Assembly (NCBI RefSeq): GCF_000499845.2
Contig: NC_023758.2
Span: 32,456,069 to 32,520,068 of the forward strand
Origin: Phaseolus vulgaris
Taxonomy: Eukaryota > Streptophyta > Magnoliopsida > Fabales > Fabaceae
Length of the DNA stretch: 64,000 nt
Direction: 5' to 3'
Shown here: in pieces, positions 37,098 through 50,377 of the stretch
Layout: the number at the start of each line of letters is the position of its first letter
Position numbering within the stretch: position 1 is the stretch's first letter
Program-made: the position numbers and the translations under genes
The notes under the pieces: generated by a model
What the model was told of the DNA's origin: nothing
Seen by the model: only the letters and a program-made list of their open reading frames with translations
Database searches by the model: none

Positions 37098-38026
37098 GGT
37101 CGTTACAAAAATACTAAAGAAAAATTTAAAGTCCCCATCAAATTTCGTTCTATTACAAATTAAATTTGAATTTATACGCAAGGAAATGCTTACAAAAAAT
37201 AATTTAAATACTAATAGAAACTGCATATTTTATTTAAATAACATGTTAAAAAATAGTAATGATATATTTAGATAATTTTTTCTCTAAAGATTTTAAGAAA
37301 GAAAAATAATTTTTTTTTTATAAATTAAAATAAGTAGTATGTAAAAATTCTTTGATGCACCTTTCCTATTTTTTTCTCATGCTTATAACACATATTAAAA
37401 GTGATCACGTATTAAAATTAAGTTTGATTTACTTTATGAATTACATTTTGAAAAATATAAATTCCTCTTTCCCATGTCCATATTTTTATATAAATGTGAT
37501 AGCCCTTTCTGACCAACCTAAAGAACGATATTGATAGCTATTGTAACGTGAATTTGAAGCGTGGAAATGTGGAATATCCAGTTTCATATGTGAGGAGAAG
37601 GCTTTTTTTTTGTGTGGGTATTATTAAGTATTAAAATTATTGAATGAAAATTAGCCACAAAAGTTTTATTATTGTATATATTTTATTGTAGAAAATGAGT
37701 CAGAAAATAGAACTGGTAAATGAGAAGCCCATCTTATAAGGTTAGTTATTGTCCATTTTGTGTTGTAATAAAAAAATTGTTATATTTAAAATGACTAAAG
37801 TGGTATATAACAGTTGATTGGTTGAAGCAGTAAAATGAGTTGAAGCGGTTAAACGGTAATAACGATGAAAAGTTAATATACCTCACGCGGATTGAAAGAG
37901 GTGTGAGTTGACATTGAAAGCATGGTGGAGTAAGGGAGCAACCAAAAGCAAAGAAAACGCAAAAGAGGAAGAAGAAGAAGAAAATATAATTAGGCGAGTG
38001 TTGAAGAAAGGGGTGAGTTTGAAGAG

Positions 38027-41000
38027 ATGAGTTCGGGAAGCCATAGTGAGAAGGAGAAGGAGAAGGAGAAGGAGAAGGAGAAGGAGAAGCAGAGGGTGAG
38101 TCGAACGTCGTTGATACTGTGGCACGCTCACCAAAACGACGCCGCAGCAGTGCGGAAGCTCCTGCAAGAGGATCCTTCGCTGGTTACGGCAAGGGATTAC
38201 GACAACCGCACCCCGCTCCACGTCGCATCCCTCCACGGCTGGATCGAAGTCGCCACGTGTTTGATCGAATTCGGCGCGGATGTCAACGCGCAAGATCGTT
38301 GGAAAAACACTGTAATACTATTATATAATAACAACGATTATTATTCTCAGCGTTTTTATTTCACTCCATGCTTGATTGTGAAATGGTGAATGAACTTTAG
38401 GTTTTGGTTGTTGTTGTGAACAGCCTCTGGCGGATGCGGAAGGAGCTAAGAAGACTGATGTGATCGAGCTTTTGCAATCTCGCGGAGGCTCGTCTTATGT
38501 GAGGTTTTATTTTATTGTGTATAATTCTGGGTTTGTGTTGTGAATGGTGAGTGAAGTTGAGGTTTGGTTTTGAATGCTGATGGTCGTTGCAGGGGCAAAC
38601 TGGAAGCCATTTTGAACCGAAGCCTGTTCCGCCGCCGTTGCCGAATAAGTGTGACTGGGAAATCGAACCTACCGAACTTGACTTCTCCAACTCCGCGAGA
38701 ATCGGAAAGGTAGCTTTCGCTTCTGCGTTTTCTTGGTTTGACTTTGGTCAAACTCGTTGTTTCACTACAATTCTGAACTGTTATTTAACACAGACATAGA
38801 TTTGTGCTATGTTTTAGTCCCTATAGTGGCAAGTTTGATAGTTGACTAAAGTGTTTGCTGCGTAATCGTCATCCAAGTACGGTCGTCGCATTTCAAGCTT
38901 TTTTATGGATGATTCTGGAAAAAAGGAAACAAATTTCTGTTCTGTTTCATTCCTCTCGTTTTTGTGTTAAAAGCTGTTTTCTAAAACCATTTTACACTAA
39001 AGATCAATCAGTTTCTCATCTGAAATAAATTAAGTATTGATTTTTTTTTTCAAAACAGCTGTTGTAGAAAACCCAATAACAGCAACAACTGAAAAGTGTT
39101 TTTTCATCGTCTTCTCTTTGTTTTCTTTAAATGCGGTGTTTATGTGTTCAGTCAGAGGATATTTAGAAGGAAAAAATGCTCAAGAGACAAACTCTCTCCA
39201 ATGTTCTCAAGGGACAAACAAATTTTAGAAAAAGGAAAACTGCTTTTAAAATTAATAAAAAAAAGAGAGGGATAAGGTATTCTCCTAGGAAAACAGATTA
39301 ATTGGCATGGGGTTGTTTCAGCTTATCTAGTTCTCTCGAATTCGAGTCCTCAGTATAAAGATACATTAAATACTAGGAGGAGAGCTTTACCGTCCTTAGT
39401 AATCTTACCTGGATTGAACAAGATTTTATTTGTTGAAGGATATATATGATCTATACCAGAAATAGCAAGACAATGGTTTAATTTGTTTTCGTGTATATTT
39501 ATGTTTCATGAAGGGGTCTTTTGGTGAGATTTTAAAAGCCCATTGGCGTGGAACACCAGTCGCTGTTAAACGTATTCTTCCATCTCTTTCAGAAGATAGA
39601 TTGGTGATGTGAGATTCTTTCTTTCGTCTCTGGCATTTGTTTTGGTTGCTGCTAGTTGGTCGTTATTTGCGATGTGAATGTCATTAGATTGCTTGTGACT
39701 GGTGAAGTTGTTAAAAAAAAGGTCTAGTGGCTTACTTTTACCTGTTATCCGTTAGCATTAGGAAAGACTTTGACAATTTATTTAACTGTTTTTGCTAAAT
39801 GTACTCATGGTTTATTCTAAACCTATTGGATATTGGATGCGTAGTCATGTCTGTTTATGATAAATGATAAACAGTTAAAGGAATTGGGGAGGGGGGCGAG
39901 AATATAAATCGTATGTCACAGGTTTTTTGGATATCTCATATTCTGTGTTAATTTTTATACAGTCAGGACTTCAGGCATGAGGTCAATTTGTTAGTGAAGC
40001 TTCGACACCCCAATATAGTTCAGTTTCTTGGAGCTGTTACAGACAGGAAGCCCCTTATGTTAATTACTGAGTATCTAAGAGGGGTATGTGAATAAAATAG
40101 AATTCCTTCAGATTGAGTGCACTTAGTTTTTGATCTAGCAAACTAATGCTTTAAATTGAACTTCGTTCATAAAAAGGGTGATCTTCATCAGTACCTCAAA
40201 GAAAAAGGTGCACTTAGTCCAGCAACAGCTATCAACTTTTCCATGGATATTGTGAGGTAATGGTATCTTTCATATTTTCTTTTCCTATTTTTATGTTAAA
40301 AAAAACTATTAAGAATAAAAATGAAATACATAGAGGAGGATTGAAGGAAATTACCAATAAAAAATTAAACCACGTGAAAAATAAATCACCAAAATTCTCT
40401 CCAGTTATTCTTACATCTGTTATATAACACAAGTCGGTTTTTCGAAGTACTGTGACATTGTGCTCCTGCCACAGCAGCTCCTCGTCTCTCTTCTACCCTT
40501 TCTTGGCTAGAAACCTCAACTCGCTCTTATTATTATTCAAAGTCTTCTCAGTAATCAGGATATTAGCGAACTTGCCACCTCCCATCATTATCTATCCTAA
40601 TTTCGTTTTAAGCTTGCGATTTGCTTACTCTACCTTTTCAGTCCTTCCTTTATTTCTTCTAACGCAGTATTCATGTGCTATAATTGTAGATGCATAGCTT
40701 TCAAGATCAAATAATCATCTTCTTATTCCTCCTTGTATCATGAATTATAAGTTATGATAAAATCTCTGCATAAAATGTTGGTGAACAAAAAAGAAACTCA
40801 CAATAATATTCTCCCATGTACGCGCTCAAATAATGATCATACACACTCGTATTTGTAAGCTCAATTTGACTTTTACCCTCTAATAATGTCATATTCTCTT
40901 GATTTCTACCGCTCAATTCTTTCAGTGGAGAGCTTAGACCATTCCAAACACTTTTCTGGTCAAAGATCAAAATAGTAGAATTTTTTAATGTACATTTGTC

Positions 41001-44000
41001 TTTTTTTTTTTGCTTTTGGTTCTTTTTCTTTTCTTTTCTTTTCTTTGGCATATGCTTTTTTTCTATTTCCTTTTTTTAGAATGCCTGAGTAAAAGTGAAA
41101 ACAATTCAGGGTTATAGAAAGATAAGGGAAAATACTTGGTTGATTGAATGTCTGAGCAACTCTAGAATATCCAAGATGGATAATGGACAAGAAAGAGACG
41201 AGTGCGACAACTTTATGGTAACAAACTAACAACTAATAAACAAAAAGTATGGATGAACAAGAACGATTGATGAGGATTCTAGTAATAGACCAAAAGAATT
41301 CATAAAAACTAATAATTAACTACTAAGGATGTGAAAGAAATAGGTATTATTACTCCTTTTTAATTATGAAATCTTCAAAAGAATAATATTCATCCAACAA
41401 TCAAGAACCTCTTATATCAAACTAATGCAGAAAACAAGATGGGTAAGAGGTATGTGGACAACACAAAATCAAATCTTGAATTGAAAGCTAATCCCGACTA
41501 TGTCTTACTGCAATTCCTAAATCCCACAATAATGCTCACAAACTAACCAGAAATGGTAAACTTTGACCCCATGAGAATTTTTGCAGTCATGGACTCAAAG
41601 GTGAGGAACTTACCACAAGAATCACTCTCGATTCTCGGTACAATAAGAATTTTACAACCTAAACTCTAATGGAGAAGAGAATCTGAAATTTCCTATTCAA
41701 ATTAACGTTCAACTCCTAAAATAAATGTTGTTCTTACCTTACATGGGCAAAACATAACCAATAAAAATTTGGTCATAGTTAAAACAAAAGACACAAACTA
41801 ACCTAAAATCCATAACCAACTAGAAAAAGGAAATCCTAAACTATTACTAGCTCAAGTTAGGCCTTATCAATTGTTCAAGACTCATTAATATCGACTAATT
41901 CTTTAAGTTATGCTTCACTTTCTAACATAGCTTAAACAATCAAGTAGACCCATACTGTCCCATCGCTATCCATCACTGTTGTACGAATTTTAGCTACTAG
42001 GTTTGCCATGGTCTTTAGCTCCCATAGGCCTACAAGCTTTTTTCATTCGACCAACGAGAATTACAAACGTATCACTTGTATTTGCTTTGGCTAGCCTCCT
42101 TGATCTCCATCAAATAATATGGCCAGTGTATAACTAAGCTAATTTGATATCAACCTTTATTTTATCAACACAGATAATTGAATTAGGAAATCTAGAGGAA
42201 TCTGTATACAATTCATATTCACTTAATTTGATCAATATGCTATAATATATTTTGTTGATATTGTTTTGCAGAGGAATGGCCTATCTCCACAATGAACCAA
42301 ATGTTATAATTCATCGGGACCTAAAGCCAAGGTAAGTTGGTTATTTGCAACCTATATGTGAAAATATTATTATGGATAATATGCTACGACAGTATGTCAA
42401 GATGTATTGTGATACGGACTTGGTTATTATCAGGTGCCTACTTAGTAGAGTATTTAAATGTTTGGTTCTCCTTCCTTGGTAGATAACTTGAGAGTAAATT
42501 TCCAAGTTCTTGGGGTTGGTTGTACTTATCAAGAAGGGAGTAAAGTGTTGTAGAGTGAAAGCTGCTTAGCTTTTGAGGGTGTTGTAGAGTGAAACCCACT
42601 AAGATGTTGACTCTTACAAATGGTGCTATGATAAAGACTGAGATATTATCAAATGCCTATTCCCACTTTGAGTAGTATGAGATACTCGATAGAATATTTA
42701 AGTGTTTAGTTCTCTCTCCTTAATAGTGAGTTTCCCAATGGTTGGGTCCTTATCATATGGCTTATAAAGAAATTGAAGAAACTACGTTGACAAAATTTTC
42801 TCTTAAAAACATCCAGCTGGAATTAAGATGCCTTTGTATTATACGTTGAAGTGTATTTTCTAAAATTTCAGGAATGTTCTTTTAGTCAATTCTAGTGCCG
42901 ACCATTTAAAAGTTGGAGATTTTGGATTGAGTAAGCTTATCACTGTCCAGAGTTCTCATGATGTATACAAGATGACCGGTGAAACTGGGAGCTGTGAGTA
43001 TTCTCTGAATTTCTTTTAAAATATTAGTATCTATTCTTATGCAAAACTTAATTTTATTTCCTTGGGGATGAAAAAAGACCGCTACATGGCTCCTGAAGTT
43101 TTCAAACATCGGCGATATGATAAGAAGGTTGATGTGTACTCCTTTGCAATGATTTTGTATGAGGTAATTCCGCTTGCTTAAATACAGAAATTTTATGTGA
43201 TACAATTTGAGCTAAATTTAATGCATGATACCTTTATCTCATGCAGATGCTTGAAGGTGAACCACCTTTTGCAAATCTCGAGCCTTATGATGGAGCAAAA
43301 CGCGCTGCTGAGGGACATAGGCCTTCATTTCGGTCAAAGGGTTATACCAATGAATTGCAAGAGTAAGTCGTTTATGATACATTTCTTTCATTCAATTTTC
43401 TAGCACTCTATTTTGAAAGGTAGTTCTTGGCATGGTATCATTCTCTCTTTGACCAAATGGTCAAGAGCTTGTGCTGTTATCATTCTTCTAAAGTGGGTCC
43501 GATGGTTGTTCACACTTCAAGCCTAAAATGGCTTTCACATTACAAGCCATGTTTGAGATGTATAAAAATTTATAGGCTTGCATCTAATAGCTGAAGCTTT
43601 CGAGAGAGTAGGTCCTTTGCATTTCTTTAAAAAAACTCCAATCTAGGTTACGTGATGTCCTGCGTTATATCTTAAAATCGATACTGTCAGAAGCCCACCT
43701 ACTTTAGATTGCCTTATAAACGTACTTACCAAGATGCTTCCATTAGAGGAAAATACTTCATGTCAGGCAATGCATTCAATTGATCATATCCTTTACATTG
43801 CTGATAAAAAATAAAAAAAAATCCTTTACATTTTCAGTTTGACCTCCCATTTGTTCTACATCTGACTTAGGGTTGATTTCTTCTCTTTGCTTTGTTACAA
43901 ACTATTTGGTTTGATTTGAAATTTTCAACTTTACATACTCTAGTAGTGTGTTTAAATGTTTTGTGATATCTAAAGCCATGCGATACTCCATTGCTAGGCT

Positions 44001-44474
44001 TGCTATATATTGCCCTAATATCACGAAAGACTTCTTAGTTTTATTTCCCATTTTTTACCTTTACACTTAAGGGATGGTTATAATGGTTATGATTTTGCCA
44101 CCTTTCACCATAAATGGAAGAACATTGACAACGCTTACTATTACTGTTTAGTACTTCTAACTTCACAAACCCCTAGTTGACTAGCATTAATATGATTTAA
44201 CTTTTTCTTGCTGACCATTTCATTAGAGGGTCTGGTATGCTTTGTAAATTAGGCTATTAAAGTTATAGCATGCAAACATTTATTTCGTTCAGAGCATGCC
44301 TGGATCATAGAAGTAATCTTCTGAACTTTGGCCTTTCATGTTCGTAGATTAACGGAGCAGTGTTGGGCTCATGACGTGAATCGGAGACCACCCTTCATAG
44401 AGATCCTTAAACGTCTTGAAAAGATCAAGGAGAATTTACCTTCAGATAATCACTGGCATTTGTTTGCATCATAA
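38027..44474 (+). CDS. VIK: ankyrin-protein kinase, VH1-interacting kinase (VIK) orthologue
   Basis: Eleven exons: 38027-38311, 38424-38498, 38593-38709, 39514-39608, 39963-40083, 40177-40256, 42272-42331, 42872-42993, 43078-43163, 43247-43362, 44348-44474; 1284 nt, 427 residues. All junctions are GT-AG and keep frame. Ankyrin repeats span residues about 27-120 (RTPLHVASLHGW, EFGADVNAQD). The kinase is complete: loop GKGSFGE (158-164), VAVK Lys178, HRDLKPRN with Asp274, DFG 294-296 and APE 323-325. Sequence order follows Arabidopsis VIK (At1g14000, about 438 residues) nearly throughout. That kinase binds the VH1/BRL2 receptor and phosphorylates the vacuolar sugar transporter TMT1. It is probably cytosolic and active. 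Odd points: seven perfect Glu-Lys pairs at residues 8-21, and a 2-kb intron 6. The unrelated helicase pseudogene lies tail-to-tail downstream. Confidence 0.95.
38048..38089 (+). repeat. (GAGAAG)7 coding microsatellite
   Basis: Seven perfect hexamers in exon 1 of the VIK gene encode (Glu-Lys)7. Their perfection suggests recent expansion and probable length variation between accessions. Frame is preserved by any whole-unit change. Confidence 0.9.
40257..42271 (+). other. VIK intron 6, enlarged, no coding recognised
   Basis: This 2015-bp intron is far longer than most of the others in the gene. Its middle (about 40430-42150) has more even base composition and a T-rich tract near 41000-41050 (TTTTCTTTTCTTTTCTTTT). 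This suggests a decayed insertion, perhaps non-coding LTR or leader sequence. I cannot name an element. Frames here are low-complexity Lys-rich shadows. Confidence 0.4.
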
Positions 44475-45205
44475 ATGTCTAATAGCATTAATTTGTTCAG
44501 AAATTCGTATGATTTATTTACCACTACCATCTGGTTTGCTGCGGCATTTATGGAGTGATTGGGCCAACTGGAAATCCTGCAAAGTCAATACTTTTTTCAA
44601 CTGTTTGGATTAATGAGCAGACCAGGTGATTTTAATTGCCTGCCTTTGGTTTCTACTCTGTTTTTAATCTCATTTAAGCTCTCGTTTCATTCAAGTGAAA
44701 GCATATGCAATTTGTTGCCTATGTGTAAAGCGTTTCAGGTGTAAAAACTAATTGAGTAAGTAGGTCACTTCATGCAATCCGCTGTTTTATGTTTCATCTT
44801 TCGTTTAAAGAGATGGTAATAGTTTCCACTTTGTCTTATCTGTTCTTTTGGTATTGTTTAAGATCTCAGGTCAAATAAAAATAAAGCTAATTCATACAAA
44901 TAAAAATAAAGCTAATTCATACTAAATAAGTGTTTTATAAGCTGATTTTGTAAGGTTGAATTAAACTTAAATTCAATTCTTAACCTTAAGATGATATCAG
45001 AACTGTAAAAGAATGATTGTATCTATATTATTAAATAAAGAATGCTCAGCTGAACTTTAGACATAAAGTAAAGATTTTCTAAATTTCCAAACATGGGCTG
45101 GATGAAAAAGATTAAGGCCCTCCGGAGGAGTCATGATATAAGTGGCGACAGAAGAGGAAATAATATCCAATTCAAATCCAAAAATAGTGTGGATGGCTAC
45201 GACTT
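44475..45205. other. VIK 3' region
   Basis: Probably the VIK 3' UTR for a few hundred bases, then a diverged copy of the dispersed AAGCCTAACTCAACC-type repeat near 44935-45000 (in reverse orientation). No gene. Confidence 0.45.
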
Positions 45206-45208
45206 TTA

Positions 45209-45980
<772 letters not shown>

Positions 45981-46116
45981 TCAAGTCTCAGGCGCAGGTG
46001 AGTCTATCAAATCAAGATGCACTAAATCAACTATGCCCAGTTTTTTCAAAGTAAGCACTGAATTGGCAAGATTTGATCTCACAATATCTGGATAAGTCTG
46101 GGGCTGAAGATCATTA

Positions 46117-46245
<129 letters not shown>

Positions 46246-46305
46246 TTATAAAGCTTCTGTTTAGCAAAACCAAGATCAATGACATAAACAACACTAAGGT
46301 TGGTC

Positions 46306-46499
46306 ATGGATTAGATTTTGAAAATCCAATCCAAATCCAAATATTTGGATTGGATTTTAAATTCAAATCCATATTTTTTATAAAACCAAATTAAATCCAA
46401 TCGTATCCAAATCCATAGTTTTACAAAAACAAATTAAGTGGATTTTAAATCTAAATCTAAATTTTCTAAAAAAACTAACATATTATTAATATAAGTGTA
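46306..46499. repeat. AAATCCAAT-rich low-complexity tract at the helicase break
   Basis: Repeated words such as AAATCCAATCCAAATCC and TTGGATTGGATTTTAAATTC sit between the helicase remnant and the LTR. Similar text flanks the 26-bp minisatellite (26830-27010 and 28850-28990). It may be a shared insertion-prone repeat. Confidence 0.4.
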
Positions 46500-46955
46500 C
46501 TGTACGAGCCGTACGACCGACACGATGTCTCAGTCCTCATCAATGAGTCGACCGACACCACAAATTCAATTACGCTTAAGCATAGTTAATGAAATTAATC
46601 AACAATCAAGAGTTAGGTAATACATTTCTAAACATGACCCAAACCCTCTAATATGGCCCAATAAGAAAGGTCCACTAAAATAATATAAATAGCACAAAAT
46701 TCCAGGAATCAAATACGTCATCATACAATGCTCTAAATACCGAGTGCCGAATACCAAAACTAACTTGAGCATCGGAGTGCCTTCTACAGGTACCATCCGA
46801 GTTTGGGTTACAAGAAGACCGAGAGGTGAAATGAGTAGAGGGAAAGAAGAAGTTTGCTTGGAGAGGAATTGAAGTGTTATCCGACCAACCGACCAAGGAA
46901 GGAAATGAGTAGTCTCAATAGTTCTCTGGGTCCCATCCTCGTTCGAGGACAATTT
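46500..46955 (+). mobile_element. gypsy LTR (plus strand) with R-U5 signature
   Basis: AATATAAATAGC near 46681 is a TATA box. TAACTTGAGCATCGGAGTGC followed by CTTCTACAGGTACC near 46761-46795 is the gypsy R-U5 signature. The segment ends CCTCGTTCGAGGACAATTTTTGG, the usual text before a Tat-type primer-binding site, which is cut off. The LTR reads rightward, while the adjoining gag-pol reads leftward. Confidence 0.6.
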
Positions 46956-49375
46956 TTGGGGGCTTCGCATCTCGGTTATCGCCGGACATTTGTTCGGGTT
47001 CACTTCGATTTCTCGGTGGGTCAGCATGAAACCCAAGAACTTGCAACCTTCAACGCCGAATGCGCATTAATGTTCGTCTACCTTAGCGCTTCAAAGACCT
47101 CCTCCAGGTCTTTGATGTGTTGGTCACATGAGTCTGACTTCACCACTATGTCGTCCACATAGACCTCTACACACTGACTGATAAGTCCCTTAAAGACCTT
47201 ATCCATGAGTCGCTGGTAGGTTGCTCTAACGTTCTTTATGTCAAACGACATTACTTCGTAGTAGTAATTGACATCGTCCGTCATGAAGGCGGTCTTCTCC
47301 TTGTCCCAAGAGTGCATGCTTATTTGGTTATAGCCAGAGTAAGCGTCCAAGAAACTTAGGATCTTATGACTGGCTGCTCCATCCACCAACCGATCGATGT
47401 TAGGAGGTGGGTACGAATCCTTCGGGAAGCCCCTGTTGATATTTGTATAGTTGATGTACATTCTCCATTTACTATTAGGTTTGGTGATCATGACCTCATT
47501 AACCAACCAAGTGGTATACTGGGCCTCTCGAATGAACTCGACTGATAGAAGCTTTTTGGCTTCTTCCTTCGCTTCCAGCCTCTTCTCTATGCCAAGGTTC
47601 CTCTTCTTCTGCGCGAATGGGCGTGTCTCCTTGTACACAGAGAGTTTGTGAGTGATGATATACAGGCTTACCCCCGACATATCGGATGTCGTCCAGGCGA
47701 AGAGATTAACGTTCTTCTTCAGCGCCTGGTGCACGAGCTCGGCCTCGGCCGCTGCTATGGTCGTGCCCACGCAGGTGCGATGCTCCTCGTCGAGAAGGGG
47801 AAATCGACGTAGCTCTTCTCTCGCTTCCAATCTTTCCTCGATCGTTCGGGGATCCAAATCGACCAAAGCAACTGTGTGATCCTTCGGTGTCGGCTGAACC
47901 TCTCTCTAAGGGGACTTTTGTCTTCGAGAGAATTTGCGCTTAGGGGATCAGTCGTTAGGTTCCACCCTAAGGCTCTCTGCGTAGCATTCCCATGCAAGCT
48001 TCTGATCCACATGCACGGTGAGAATGTTTCCCGACAACGACGGGAACTTCATTGCCATGTGGGGTGTTGAGACAATCTCTCTCAGCCAGATTGATTGATG
48101 ATCGTCCCAACAGGATGTTGTACGAGGTGTTGGCATCCATCACCAGGTATCGAATCTTTATCGTTTTGCTTGCCTCCGAAGGTGGTATAGAGCTCGATGT
48201 AGCCTTTAGTACCAAACTTCTCACCCAAGAAGCGACCACATGGTTGTCATACGACATCATCTCTGCCTAACTTTGAAAGTTTTCTAGTAGAGGATATCTA
48301 CAGAACTTCCCTGGTTTACCAACATTTTGATGATGGTGAATTTGTTGATGTTGACTGATATTACGCTGGAGTCGTCCTGTGAGGGGTCGACACCCTCGAA
48401 GTCTTCGTCAGTGAAGGTGATGGGTGACATCCTCGGCCGATGCTCGGGTCAGCGGTCATTATCCTGTAGTCTCTTCTTCTTGTTGGTTATTCTTTTCGTG
48501 GGGACAACTTTGCCCCTCGGTCACCCAAACGAATCGACGAAGATGCCCGACTTGGATAAGTTCCTCGATCTTATCCTTTAGGGCTTAATACTCCTCGGTA
48601 GTGTGTCCGCTGTTTTGATGATACTGACACCTGCGAGAACGGTCAGCATTATCAAAGCTTGCGGAACCTCCAAGATCCTTCCCCTGTCGGCAGTCAGGGG
48701 GGTGTATCTTGTGAGCTAGCTCCTTTAGTTGTCTCTGCGTCTATCTCCTCGACCAGAAGTTGATCGACCTTGAAGATCTTTCTCTTCCTTTCCTTTTTCT
48801 CCACTGGCCTTCGCTCAGGCCTGGTTGTGGAACTCTCTCAGCTCCTCCAACTGCATGAACTTGGCGGCTCTTCTCCTAAGCTCGTCCAAGTTGGCGGCAG
48901 GTTGCATGCAGAGGTTATCGGCAAACGACCCTGGTCGTAAGGCTGTCAGCATGTGGTGCATGGCCACATCCGGGCTCAAGTTTCGGATGCTCATAGCTAC
49001 CTTTTTAAACCTGTCGATAAACTTTCTTAGGGACTCTCCCTTCTCCTGACAGATACCAACCGAGACAATGGAGGTCAGGTGGTGCAGTCGACTGGTGGCA
49101 AACTGTGTTTCAAACATGGACTCCAGCATTGCGAAGCTATCAACAGAGTTATGAGAGAGCTTGGTAAACCAGCTAAGGGCTCCTCCCTTCAACGACGTGG
49201 GGAACACTCGGCTAAGACCGCGTCTTTTGAGGTGTAAAGGCTCATGTGCGTGGTGTACGCATCCATGTTCTTGTCCGGGTTGGTCGTGCCATCGTAGCGC
49301 TCCCCGTTGAAGCCTTTCCACTTGTCTGGTAGTGGTACCCTGATTATGGAATCGGTAAAAGGATGCCGATCCACA
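46956..49375 (-). mobile_element. Tat-type Ty3/gypsy internal fragment: gag, protease, RT
   Basis: Minus strand, in order. Gag 49374-48815 (PFTDSIIRVPLPDKWKGFNG, SLKGGALSWFTKL, LRPGSFADNLCMQPAANLDE), then a degenerate zinc-knuckle-like CQYHQNSGHTTEEY near 48630. Aspartic protease about 48440-47950 (LVNQGSSVDILY, YLVMDANTSYNILLGRSS, VSTPHMAMKFPS). RT 47866-46956 (FIREAQYTTWLVN, GFPKDSYPPPNIDRLVDGA, FLDAYSGYNQISM, ATYQRLMDKVFKG, VEVYVDDIVVKS, GFMLTHREIEVNPNKC). RNase H and integrase are missing because the copy stops at EMRSP. Frameshifts and stops occur throughout. It is embedded in the helicase pseudogene. Confidence 0.9.
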
Positions 49376-49610
49376 AGTCCAATTTATGCTATTTAAATCC
49401 TATTCTACTGAAATACAAGGTAGGGAAAATATTTGGTGCTCAGGTCCAATAATTTGTGCCCTACTCCTAGTAATCTTCTGTGGCATAATGGACTATGCTA
49501 GCTATGAACTGAGTCTGACCTAGTCCTGGGTTCTGTGTCATGCTCCTAGTCATCCTTCTAGAAGATTGGGCTAGCTCAGTGGATGCTTTATCGGTCAGGG
49601 TTTCATCACA
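49376..49610. other. unassigned insert between gypsy gag and helicase
   Basis: A minus-strand frame reads ASTELAQSSRRMTRSMTQNP and on to HYATEDY-stop. It belongs neither to the helicase nor clearly to the Tat gag. It may be a piece of another retroelement polyprotein. Its helicase-side junction is close to 49605. Confidence 0.35.
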
Positions 49611-49715
49611 TGTATATCTGTACCACTGTCCAAATGCCAACATCCAAGTAATCCCTTTTAGGTTTCTGAGTATAGAAAATTTCAACAAGATGTAGCCTTC
49701 CAAGAACTTTCATCA

Positions 49716-49889
<174 letters not shown>

Positions 49890-50377
49890 TTAGATACTTC
49901 AAAGTTGTCGTCACACTATTGCAGTCTTCAAATCTGATACTGAACCAACCTCTTCCCCAATGGTTACATCCACATCTTCACCACACGATGCAAAACAGAC
50001 ATCACATCCACACTTCGAGGCTGAGTGCACACAATCATCATCTTCCTATGTTTATCTGGTGTCTCTAACTCAACAACATCCAAAACAAATTGAGGAATCT
50101 GAGTGGTTTTTCCACTACTAGTTTCATCGACAAGAATCAAAGTCTGATTATCTTTGAGAACCTACAAGAACTCTTCTTTCTGGTGCCAAACGGGGAGGGT
50201 TTTTCTCGTCTCCAAAATCTCGAAGTACTTTTGAGTGTAAGGCCTTGGGTTCCAGTGATTGATGAGAGCATTGGCAATGTTGTTATTGGCACCGCCATTG
50301 GATTTCATAATCTTCAACATATAATCATCTACCACATCGACCAAGCTCACCATCCTCTTTCTCTTCGTACCCATCAA

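Larger units (their letters stand above)
33121..38026. other. gene-free interval before the VIK gene
   Basis: A/T-rich DNA with a quasi-palindromic repeat cluster near 34550-34750, an (AT)n tract, and a probable gypsy LTR on the minus strand (35190-37097). The last about 120 bp, with GAAGAAGAAGAAG, are probably the 5' UTR of the VIK gene. No coding was recognised. Confidence 0.5.

Noticed and set aside
40752..41232. Lys-rich minus-strand frames in VIK intron 6
   Set aside because: Their content comes from a T-rich low-complexity tract (TTTTCTTTTC), and they lie inside an intron of a well-supported gene.
47451..48581. Plus-strand frames of 64-84 codons within the gypsy region
   Set aside because: They are antisense shadows of the protease, RT and gag remnants.
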